DNA of 5,436 bases from Chlorobiota bacterium (GTDB taxonomy: Bacteria; Bacteroidota; Ignavibacteria; Ignavibacteriales; Ignavibacteriaceae). The position numbers and the translations under genes are program-made. The stretch spans positions 1-5,436 of the forward strand of contig RHKR01000202.1 in the NCBI GenBank assembly GCA_008363265.1, in the 5' to 3' direction. Positions 1-5,436 of the stretch are shown in pieces. Numbering within the stretch: the stretch's first letter is position 1; each line of letters begins with the position of its first letter. The notes below the pieces were generated by a model. The model was not told where the DNA came from and ran no database searches. It was given only the letters and a program-made list of their open reading frames with translations.

Positions 1-391
1 TGCGGGTTTTGTAACGATAGGTCAAAGCCTTTTTATCGGCACGGTAGCGAGTCTGATAAGCAACTTCGCAGTTTCTCTCAAATCAAAGACCACACTTGAC
101 GACACACTCGATGTTTTCCCCTGCCACGGGCTTGGAGGAATCACGGGAATGATCGCCACGGCAATTTTTGCCAAAGAAGTAGGGCTCATTTATGGGGAAA
201 CCACCACATTCTTTAATCACCTGATAGCGTTGGCAATTGTAACTGTCTTCGCGTTTACAGGTTCCGCCGCACTTTACTATATCACAAACCTGCTTACTCC
301 GTTACGGGTACAACCTGAAATGGAAGAATCGGGTCTTGATCTTTCACAGCACGGTGAATCGACGATGGAACCCGGGACCGAATGGTCCTAA
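1..391 (+). CDS. amt: Ammonium transporter (Amt/MEP/Rh family), C-terminal part, 5' truncated by window edge
   Basis: This is the last 129 residues of an inner-membrane ammonium channel; the first whole codon is at base 2 and the TAA stop is at 389-391. The visible part starts with AGFVTIG, which opens a membrane helix (fragment residues 6-26). Next comes DDTLDVFPCHGLGG, whose His (fragment residue 42) matches the second histidine of the Amt pore pair (His318 of E. coli AmtB). Two more membrane helices follow at about 43-58 and 74-98, corresponding to the last helices of the usual eleven. The cytosolic tail contains GLDLSQHGES, close to the conserved GLDLSEHGE tail motif through which GlnK-type PII proteins and trimer cross-talk act in characterised members. 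An ATG at 149 is internal (fragment Met50) and is not a start, because it lies after the pore His. No PII gene is visible because the upstream part is outside the window. The 3' end converges on acs with a 4-base overlap. Confidence 0.95.
   Translation, partial: AGFVTIGQSLFIGTVASLISNFAVSLKSKTTLDDTLDVFPCHGLGGITGMIATAIFAKEVGLIYGETTTFFNHLIALAIVTVFAFTGSAALYYITNLLTPLRVQPEMEESGLDLSQHGESTMEPGTEWS
375..388. terminator. Small inverted repeat at the amt/acs convergent junction, possible weak bidirectional terminator
   Basis: GGACC (375-379) and GGTCC (384-388) form a perfect 5-bp stem around the loop GAAT, inside the last codons of amt and directly beside both stop codons. The two convergent genes leave no intergenic space, so any termination structure must lie within coding sequence. 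There is no clean T-tract: downstream on the + strand is AAAGTTCTTCTTCC, and on the - strand CGGGTTCC. A stem this short could be chance, so termination is only an inference from position. Confidence 0.25.
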
Positions 392-2361
392 AGTTCTTCT
401 TCCAGCTCGCGTAATGCTTCAATGGCGGAGATATCTTCTATGGATGAGAGATCCCCGAGAGCCACTCCGCCTGATGCTATCTCACGAAGCAGCCTCCTGA
501 CGATCTTGCCGTTCCTCGTTTTCGGGAGGGCTTCTGTAAATCTGATCTCGTCAGGTCTGGCAATATGCCCTATCTCAACCATCACATGGTTGCGCATTTC
601 CTCTTTCAGAAGCAGTGAGGGAGAGGCATTCTCCTTCAGTGTAACGAACGCCACGATCGAATTCCCTTTGAGGTCATCAGGCCTTCCCACAACTGCCACT
701 TCAGCAACATCCTTGTGGGTATGGAGAGCATTCTCAATCTCGAGTGTGCTCAACCTGTGCCCTGAGACGGTTACCACATCATCAACGCGGCCAAGAATCC
801 AGAAATAGCCATCCTTGTCTTTATGAGCACCGTCACCGGTGAAGTAGTCACCGCCAAAACCCGCCCAATAATCTTCCTTGTAGCGCTTCTTGTTGCCATA
901 GATCATTCTTGCAATGGAAGGCCATGAATCCTTCAACACCAGGAATCCGTTTTCTCCAGGTTTAACAGGCTTTCCGGCTTTATCGACCACGTCAGCAAGT
1001 ATTCCGGGAAGCGGAAGTGTTGCCGATCCCGGCTTCAAAGGTGTAACACCCGGAATCGGGGCTATCATGAATGAACCTGTCTCGGTCTGCCACCATCCGT
1101 CGATTATCGGACACCGCTCTTTGCCAACCGTCTTGTAGAACCAGAACCATACTTTTGGATTTACCGGTTCACCACCAAGCGCGAGAACCCTCAGACTCGA
1201 GAGCTTGTGCTTCATCACCCAGCTGTCTCCGAGCCGCATCAGGTTTTTTACATGCGTGGGGGCGGTAAAAAAGATCGAGACCTTATGACGGTCAATGATC
1301 TTCCAGAACCTGTCAGGCTCCGGTGTTGTTGCTGCTCCTTCGTACATCAGAAATGTGGCACCGTTAAGCAAGGGGGCATACAATCCGTATGTGTGACCGG
1401 TTGAGAAACCAAGATCTGTGGTACACCAGTAGATGTCTGTCTGTTGAATATCGAATATCAGCTTAAATGAATAGTAAGCCGCGGTCATGTAGCCGGCGGT
1501 TGTATGCAGTATACCTTTGGCTTTACCGGTGGTGCCGCTTGTGAAAAGAATGAACAGTGGATGCTCGGAGTCAAGATGTACCGCCGGGCAATCATCAGAA
1601 GCGGATGCCATCAGATCGTGCCACCAGAAATCCCTTCCGTTTATCATCTTGGCACTCGACTCGTGAAGCCTTCTGTAAACGATAACGGTTGAAACCTCGG
1701 GGCAACTCTCCAGTGCCGAGTCGACTGCAGGTTTTAGGTAAATATTGCTCCCCCGCCTCACGGCCAGATCGCTGGTGATAACCACTTTTGCTTTTAGTTC
1801 CTGTATCCTGTCTTTCAAAGCTTCTGCTGAGAATCCGGCAAAAACGGCAGAATGGATGGCGCCGATCCTGGCGCAGGCAAGAAAAGCCACTGCCATCTCA
1901 GGAACCATGCCCATATAAATGATCACACGGTCACCCTTCTGTACACCTTTTGAGCGGAGAACATTGGCAAACTTTGAAACTTCCGAGTGGAGTTGCAGGT
2001 AGGTCATCGTCCTGCTTTCGCCCGGCTCACCTTCCCATATGATCGCAGCTTTGTTCCTGGTGTTACCTTCCAGGTGGCGGTCGATGCAATTGTAACTGAT
2101 GTTTGTCTTCGCACCCACGAACCACTTTGACTCATAGGACGAACCTTCGCGGATGTGAGTCCAGTATTTGAACCACTGGAGTTCATCGGCAACACTTCCC
2201 CAGAATGCTTCCGGATTAAGCACCGACTCCTTATAAAGTTTTTTGTATTCATCGAGTGTTTTTACAACGGCACGCTCACTGAATTCCTTCATTGGGAGAT
2301 AAATCTTTTTGAGCGATGAGTTCATCTTTGTGATTCTTGCTTTTACTTTTTTGTCGTTCAT
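388..2361 (-). CDS. acs: AMP-forming acetyl-CoA synthetase-like acyl-CoA ligase (acetate--CoA ligase family)
   Basis: This 657-residue protein of the ANL superfamily is expected to join acetate or a similar short acid to CoA through an acyl-AMP intermediate in the cytosol; full Acs proteins are about 650 residues. Visible in order: an ACS N-terminal segment (about 37-95), P-loop TSGTTGKAKG (274-283), DLGFSTGHTY (316-325), GGEP (396-399), DGWWQTETG (421-429), hinge GRVDD (524-528) and PKTRNGK (613-619), whose Lys619 matches the catalytic lysine silenced by acetylation in Salmonella Acs. Trp424 matches the Trp that limits acyl length to acetate size, but neighbouring pocket residues differ: Ser320 for Val310 and Gly396 for Val386 (Salmonella numbering). 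CoA-side residues also differ (Ser205 for Arg194, Met594 for Arg584). So acetate is likely, but propionate or another short acid is possible. The ATG start is preceded by a weak purine stretch (CAAAGAGAA); Met13 is an alternative. The gene lies 35 bp downstream of the esterase gene, probably in one transcript. Confidence 0.93.
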   Translation of the reverse strand: MNDKKVKARITKMNSSLKKIYLPMKEFSERAVVKTLDEYKKLYKESVLNPEAFWGSVADELQWFKYWTHIREGSSYESKWFVGAKTNISYNCIDRHLEGNTRNKAAIIWEGEPGESRTMTYLQLHSEVSKFANVLRSKGVQKGDRVIIYMGMVPEMAVAFLACARIGAIHSAVFAGFSAEALKDRIQELKAKVVITSDLAVRRGSNIYLKPAVDSALESCPEVSTVIVYRRLHESSAKMINGRDFWWHDLMASASDDCPAVHLDSEHPLFILFTSGTTGKAKGILHTTAGYMTAAYYSFKLIFDIQQTDIYWCTTDLGFSTGHTYGLYAPLLNGATFLMYEGAATTPEPDRFWKIIDRHKVSIFFTAPTHVKNLMRLGDSWVMKHKLSSLRVLALGGEPVNPKVWFWFYKTVGKERCPIIDGWWQTETGSFMIAPIPGVTPLKPGSATLPLPGILADVVDKAGKPVKPGENGFLVLKDSWPSIARMIYGNKKRYKEDYWAGFGGDYFTGDGAHKDKDGYFWILGRVDDVVTVSGHRLSTLEIENALHTHKDVAEVAVVGRPDDLKGNSIVAFVTLKENASPSLLLKEEMRNHVMVEIGHIARPDEIRFTEALPKTRNGKIVRRLLREIASGGVALGDLSSIEDISAIEALRELEEEL

Positions 2362-2396
2362 TTCTCTTTGAAATTTGTTTCAGTTGAACCCGGGAT

Positions 2397-3158
2397 CTAT
2401 TTCCCGAAAAAATATCTTAAAGGTCGCTCAAGCCGGTTGGCCCAGGCCCATTCGTTGTGACCGGCACCCCGGTCGAAATAATAGTCGAGGTCATCCCCAA
2501 GGGTATATCCCTTTGAAGTAAGGAGGCAGAACATCTTCTGCGCGTCTTTTTTCCCGTCTTCCCCACTGTCGATATAGATCTTCACATTTTTTCTTTCCCC
2601 GTTATAACCGAGGATCTTGAAGATGGCATCGTCACCATAGTAGAAAGAGGAGGAAAGACATCCGGCTTTACCGAAAATGTGGGGGTATTTCCACACCATC
2701 CTGAGAGAGCACAGCCCCCCCATCGATGAGCCCATTATTGCGGTGGCTTCCCTGTCGGCAAGGGTTCTGAAGTTGCTGTCGATGAAATGCTTTAACTCTT
2801 CGACAATGAACTTAAGGTAAAAGTTGCCTCTTTCTGATTCGCTGTACTCATCGAGTCTGTCGTGAGTGTTATATATACCGACAACGATGACCTCCTCGAG
2901 AGAGTTGGCTTTAATCAGCCGGGTGACCGTCTCATCCACGCGCCAGTCCTGACCCGCGAATGAAGTGGTGGGGTCCATAAGGTTTTGCCCGTCGTGCATG
3001 TACAGCACCGGGAAGTACCTGCTCCGGTCCTTTTTATACGATGGTGGCAGCCATACAAGCAGATCCCTCTCGGCGATCGGATAGCGGCTGCGGAATTTTC
3101 TGTAATACACAACGGAACCAACTATCTCGTTCTTTCCGTTGTTTCTTTTATTGGCCAA
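2397..3158 (-). CDS. Alpha/beta-hydrolase esterase, esterase D/enterochelin esterase-like (PF00756 type)
   Basis: This is a predicted serine esterase of 253 residues. The domain begins with the strand RDLLVWLPPSY (31-41), followed by VLYMHDGQNLMDP (51-63), the oxyanion-side motif typical of this family. The nucleophile elbow GSSMGG (143-148) gives Ser145. YIDSGEDG (195-202) probably carries the acid (Asp201, less likely Asp197), and GAGHNEWAW (231-239) gives His234. The catalytic triad therefore looks intact. There is no signal peptide or membrane segment, so it should be cytosolic; the substrate cannot be read from the sequence (relatives act on sugar esters, siderophore esters, S-formylglutathione and feruloyl esters). 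The start is uncertain: the frame has no ATG between the upstream stop (3216-3218) and Met54, which is too late, so it must use a rare start. TTG at 3156-3158 is the call; GTG at codon 17 also keeps the fold. Neither has a clear Shine-Dalgarno sequence. It is the first gene of a probable two-gene unit with acs. Confidence 0.85.
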   Translation of the reverse strand: MANKRNNGKNEIVGSVVYYRKFRSRYPIAERDLLVWLPPSYKKDRSRYFPVLYMHDGQNLMDPTTSFAGQDWRVDETVTRLIKANSLEEVIVVGIYNTHDRLDEYSESERGNFYLKFIVEELKHFIDSNFRTLADREATAIMGSSMGGLCSLRMVWKYPHIFGKAGCLSSSFYYGDDAIFKILGYNGERKNVKIYIDSGEDGKKDAQKMFCLLTSKGYTLGDDLDYYFDRGAGHNEWAWANRLERPLRYFFGK

Positions 3159-3197
3159 TACGTGTATTTTTGGTTGTTTAGGTATCTTTGGAAATAA

Positions 3198-3217
3198 AAC
3201 TTGCTGAAATACAAGTT
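3198..3217. repeat. Perfect inverted repeat AACTTG-N8-CAAGTT
   Basis: AACTTG (3198-3203) and CAAGTT (3212-3217) are exact reverse complements separated by CTGAAATA, in the divergent intergenic region. It lies in the predicted 5' leader of the esterase transcript, about 40 bases before the TTG start, and upstream of the membrane-protein gene. It could be a repressor operator or a small leader hairpin. A 6-bp dyad in AT-rich DNA can arise by chance, so function is only suggested. Confidence 0.3.
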
Positions 3218-3253
3218 AAGAACCTTTCCAATTAAAAAAAAGAGATTTTTACC

Positions 3254-3278
3254 ATTTTTGGCGATCTGCCATCAAAAT
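3254..3278. promoter_or_regulatory. Imperfect dyad overlapping the candidate esterase-acs promoter, possible operator
   Basis: The left arm ATTTTTGGC (3254-3262) and the right arm GCCA (3268-3271) plus AAAAT (3274-3278) are complementary around the 5-base centre GATCT, with a two-base bulge (TC, 3272-3273) in the right arm. The dyad covers the proposed -7 element and start-site region of the minus-strand promoter, where a repressor operator would sit. No regulator gene is present in the window, and the sequence does not match an operator I can name. Confidence 0.3.
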
Positions 3279-3304
3279 TAACTCAATTAGTTTAGCGAAG
3301 CAAA
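3273..3304 (-). promoter_or_regulatory. Candidate Bacteroidota-type promoter for the esterase-acs unit
   Basis: Read on the minus strand, TTTG (3304-3301) is followed 20 bases later by TAATTTTG (3280-3273). This fits the Bacteroidota -33 TTTG/-7 TAnnTTTG pattern, whose usual spacing is about 19-21 bases. It would place the transcript start near 3266 and give a leader of about 110 bases before the esterase TTG codon. The call depends on the host using that type of primary sigma factor, which I infer but cannot verify. No equally good promoter was found for the plus-strand membrane-protein gene. Confidence 0.4.
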
Positions 3305-3321
3305 CATTCCGGAACAAGTAA

Positions 3322-4077
3322 ATGAGCAAGAACGGCATTCTTTGGATTTCTGCCACAGTTATAGTAATAGTTTTTTATCTAGGCAGGCCCCTGCTGAGGG
3401 GTGACCAGCCCGTCTCAGGCACGATCGGGATAGAGGGGAAAAAGATCACTTACCTCTTTCCTGTCGAATGGGAAACAGGTGAAGACATCAGTTTTATGAT
3501 CAGAAACGACAACCCCAAAGTAACGGGGTATTACAAGTGGAAAAGCAGTGCAGGTAAAAAAGGACAGGCGGAACTCAAAAAAAAGGAGAAGGAACTCAGC
3601 GGAAAGATACCCGCTCCACCTCCCGGGTCGGATGTGAAATGGTCGGTCGTCCTTCGTTTCGGAGAAAAGGAAACCACTGTTCCCTACAGCACGGAAGTCA
3701 CAACCCGCGTAACGGGGAAGGTCAGCATTATCATTAAGGTGCTTTACCCGCTCATCCTGTTCATCGGGGCACTTTTTGCCGTTCGCGGTGGGTTGGAATT
3801 CTTTAACCCGCAGGCAAAACCCAGACTTTATACGATATTCACAACCATCTTCTTCATCTGTCTCGGATTCTTCGTAATACCTGTAAAGAATTTTATGCTT
3901 TCTGCACCTCCACCGGGTGTATTACCCGCGGCGGGTGACATGTTCAATTTTGAAAGTATGTTTTATCCGGGATTGTGGATCGTTGTGAGCATTCTGGTGT
4001 TTTTCAGGGTGAAGCCGGGATTAATGCTGCTTACGGGGGGAATTCTTACTCTGCTTTATATGATCATTCCGGGGTGA
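3322..4077 (+). CDS. Uncharacterised membrane protein: N-terminal anchor, extracytoplasmic beta-rich domain, four C-terminal helices
   Basis: I do not recognise this 251-residue protein. It starts with a short basic N-terminus and a hydrophobic helix (about 6-22). A soluble, beta-looking region of about 110 residues (25-133) follows, rich in Lys/Gly/Trp, with alternating patterns such as KITYLFPVEW and VKWSVVLRF, a very basic stretch (KKKEKE, 86-91) and a proline turn (APPPG, 98-102). Four hydrophobic segments follow, at about 135-154, 169-187, 213-228 and 231-249, with a second PPPG (196-199) between the middle two. The first helix is followed by the soluble region, which suggests an extracytoplasmic domain tethered at both ends; an Ig-like fold is possible but unproven. 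No catalytic or metal-binding motif is visible. The ATG is preceded by CGGAA about 8 bases upstream, a weak ribosome binding site. It is transcribed alone, diverging from the esterase gene and converging on the SpoIID-type gene; the TGA stop lies inside the hairpin at 4069-4090. Confidence 0.85.
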   Translation: MSKNGILWISATVIVIVFYLGRPLLRGDQPVSGTIGIEGKKITYLFPVEWETGEDISFMIRNDNPKVTGYYKWKSSAGKKGQAELKKKEKELSGKIPAPPPGSDVKWSVVLRFGEKETTVPYSTEVTTRVTGKVSIIIKVLYPLILFIGALFAVRGGLEFFNPQAKPRLYTIFTTIFFICLGFFVIPVKNFMLSAPPPGVLPAAGDMFNFESMFYPGLWIVVSILVFFRVKPGLMLLTGGILTLLYMIIPG

Positions 4078-4090
4078 TCCCTCACCCCGG
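4069..4090. terminator. GC-rich hairpin between convergent genes, probable bidirectional terminator
   Basis: CCGGGGTGA (4069-4077) and TCACCCCGG (4082-4090) make a perfect 9-bp stem with a TCCC loop. The left arm contains the TGA stop codon of the membrane-protein gene. A competing pairing, GATCCC (4076-4081) with GGGATC (4097-4102), reaches the stop codon of the SpoIID-type gene. The convergent position and stem strength support termination for both genes. Against a classic intrinsic terminator, no T-tract follows immediately: the nearest T-rich run on the + strand (TATATTTTTA) begins about 15 bases later, and the - strand has none. Confidence 0.5.
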
Positions 4091-4100
4091 ACGACCGGGA

Positions 4101-5436
4101 TCAATATATTTTTACAAGATCAATTCCTCTGTAGTAGTGGAGTAGTATCTCATCAAATGAGAAACCTTTCTCAGCCATCACAGCTGCACCGATCTGACAG
4201 AGACCCACTCCGTGACCCCATCCCGCTCCACGCAGGAGGAATTTCCCCGGGACACCATCAACTACATCAAGTGTTTCCACGATGAATGCCGATGAGTAGA
4301 GATGCGAATCGGAAAGTGCCCTTCTGATCTCAAGTTCCTTGCCGATCGTGATGCTCTTCCTGCTTCCTTCGATCTTCAGACTATAAATACGGCCTGACTC
4401 GCCTCTGTGCAGGGGTATCATCCTGAGGACAACACCGAGGTCGATCCCCATTTTATTCTTCAGCAGTTCCTGAATTTTTGCCTGGGTGAGCTCGGTCTGC
4501 CAGCGGTAGAAGTCGATGGTCTCCTGGTCATAGTGGAGCAATACTTGCGAGAGAATCGCCTTGTCATCGGTGTTACAGTATGCTTCGGGATTCCCACTGA
4601 TCCACTTTACAGAGTTCTGCTCCTTCGTGAGATCGGTATCGAAATCCTCAGGCTCGAACTTGTAGTCGATCACCCTGCTCAGGTAGGGTACTTTCTTCCC
4701 TTCCCAAACATTCTCGAAAGCTTCGGAGATACCTCCGCAGGCTTTGGAGAATCTGGCATCACATATCTCCTGCCCGAATTTCATCACGAGGCCGGAAGTT
4801 TCTTCAACCGCTTTGCGGGCTGAATCGGTGAATATCTTTGTTATTCCCTGATAACGCTGACAGTGATCATCTGCACAGACGTCAAAGTCTTCATGATCTT
4901 CCCTGTCATACCAGCGAAGTACTTCCTCATCGCTGACGATCATCCCCTTCTCCGCGGCGGTTAGATTTCCTTTCGATTTCGACTGTTCGATCTGCGAAAG
5001 AAGCCAGCTTCTCGAAATCACCGCGTGTGCTTTGAGCAATGCCATGCTGCTCTTCGCACTCATCTCTGATGAGATCACACTCTTCAGGTATTCTTCAATG
5101 TTTATTATGTTGATGGCGGTAACTTTGTCGCCTTTTCTGAGGAGTTTCAGTGAACCTTTAAAGTTCTCCTTCTCTTTTCTCTCCCAGTGGAACTGAACAC
5201 CGATCACCACATCCTTTATCATGAAATGTTCGGTCTCCGGGGAGTTGGGTGTAAAAACGAGACTGTTTTCATCAACCAGTTTTTTACCCGATCCCTCTAC
5301 CACGAGTTTGCCGTGTTTTACACTGGCCTGAAAGATGCCACTGAAAAAATCTTCCTGATTGTTGGTGTAATAGTCACCATAACAAGTGAAATTTATCACC
5401 GTGTCCGTCAGAATTCCAACACTTATCAGGGGTTCG
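4101..5436 (-). CDS. SpoIID/LytB-domain protein, possible peptidoglycan lytic transglycosylase, 5' end beyond the window
   Basis: The SpoIID/LytB domain fills the visible protein. Characterised SpoIID enzymes cleave peptidoglycan glycan strands with stem peptides removed; LytB is an amidase enhancer. Numbering from the in-window GTG (5397-5399): IEEYLKSVISSEM (101-113) is the hallmark, with Glu112 matching the catalytic glutamate of SpoIID; KAHAVISRSWLL (123-134) follows. C-x3-HC (Cys175, His179, Cys180) lies in VCADDHCQRYQG and resembles the zinc-site region of SpoIID. FSKACGG (217-223) is the next conserved block. Then come GESGRIYSL (333-341) and GWGHGVGLCQIGA (393-405), ahead of HYYRG (421-425). 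The frame stays open from the GTG to the window edge, adding EPLISVGILTDT; this matches the usual first strand of the domain, so the GTG is internal and the gene is partial. No signal peptide is visible, so cellular location is unknown. In this seemingly non-sporulating context the role would be cell-wall remodelling rather than spore engulfment, which is inference. Confidence 0.9.
   Translation of the reverse strand, partial: EPLISVGILTDTVINFTCYGDYYTNNQEDFFSGIFQASVKHGKLVVEGSGKKLVDENSLVFTPNSPETEHFMIKDVVIGVQFHWERKEKENFKGSLKLLRKGDKVTAINIINIEEYLKSVISSEMSAKSSMALLKAHAVISRSWLLSQIEQSKSKGNLTAAEKGMIVSDEEVLRWYDREDHEDFDVCADDHCQRYQGITKIFTDSARKAVEETSGLVMKFGQEICDARFSKACGGISEAFENVWEGKKVPYLSRVIDYKFEPEDFDTDLTKEQNSVKWISGNPEAYCNTDDKAILSQVLLHYDQETIDFYRWQTELTQAKIQELLKNKMGIDLGVVLRMIPLHRGESGRIYSLKIEGSRKSITIGKELEIRRALSDSHLYSSAFIVETLDVVDGVPGKFLLRGAGWGHGVGLCQIGAAVMAEKGFSFDEILLHYYRGIDLVKIY

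Noticed and set aside
149..391. Separate 80-residue membrane protein starting at ATG 149
   Set aside because: The frame is open to the left edge and encodes Amt sequence including the pore His just before this ATG; it is the internal end of amt.
422..1692. Several + strand open frames of 62-128 codons opposite acs
   Set aside because: The acs frame is clearly coding with family motifs throughout; these frames are low-complexity antisense shadows without plausible products or ribosome binding sites.
2391..2406. CGGGA-N6-TCCCG inverted repeat at the esterase stop codon as a terminator between esterase and acs
   Set aside because: It has only a 5-bp stem and no following T-tract on the minus strand, so it is too weak to argue against co-transcription.
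3183..3190. TATCTTTG on the + strand as a -7 box for the membrane-protein gene
   Set aside because: It fits TAnnTTTG, but there is no TTTG about 20 bases upstream and the resulting leader would be about 125 bases; not supported enough to annotate.
3231..3259. A-run followed by T-runs in the divergent intergenic region as a terminator or small RNA
   Set aside because: There is no stable GC stem next to the T-runs; it looks like AT-rich promoter DNA.
3388..3401. CCCCT-GCTG-AGGGG hairpin early in the membrane-protein gene
   Set aside because: It is a short stem inside coding sequence with no other sign of attenuation; most likely chance.
4407..4823. Long open frame of 138 codons on the + strand inside the SpoIID-type gene
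   Set aside because: It lies wholly antisense to a strongly conserved coding region, has no recognisable motif, and looks like a shadow of the minus-strand codons.

Overview
The window is an ordinary stretch of bacterial chromosome with moderate GC. It holds three complete genes, none of them mobile-element or phage-like, plus two genes cut by the window edges. Two things suggest the Bacteroidota/Chlorobiota/Ignavibacteria side of bacteria: the style of the proteins (an Amt with the DDTLDVFPCHGLGG signature, and a SpoIID-type protein with a CADDHCQRYQG motif) and a candidate promoter of the TTTG/TAnnTTTG type. This placement is an inference from remembered family flavour, not a database match.

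Layout, left to right: (1) the 3' end of an ammonium transporter gene (amt), + strand, 1-391. (2) An AMP-forming acetyl-CoA synthetase-like gene (acs), - strand, 388-2361, whose stop codon interlocks with that of amt. (3) A cytosolic-looking alpha/beta-hydrolase esterase of the esterase D/enterochelin esterase type, - strand, 2397-3158, lying 35 bp upstream of acs and probably co-transcribed with it. (4) A 163-bp divergent intergenic region (3159-3321) with a candidate promoter for the esterase-acs pair and two dyad symmetries. (5) An unrecognised membrane protein, + strand, 3322-4077. (6) A strong GC-rich hairpin (4069-4090) between convergent genes. (7) A SpoIID/LytB-domain protein, - strand, 4101 to beyond the right edge.

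Functional links are modest. Amt brings in ammonium; Acs turns acetate (or another short acyl acid) into acyl-CoA; the esterase could release a short acid or alcohol from an ester. The esterase-acs adjacency is the only arrangement that looks like a functional unit. The points most worth a second look are the substituted acyl and CoA pocket positions of the Acs-like enzyme, the SpoIID gene running off the window (so the in-window GTG is not its start), the non-ATG start of the esterase, and the unclassified membrane protein. I see no evidence of a new defence, mobile or RNA-based system. There are no tRNA or rRNA genes, CRISPR arrays or insertion sequences, and no gene-free stretch longer than 300 bases.
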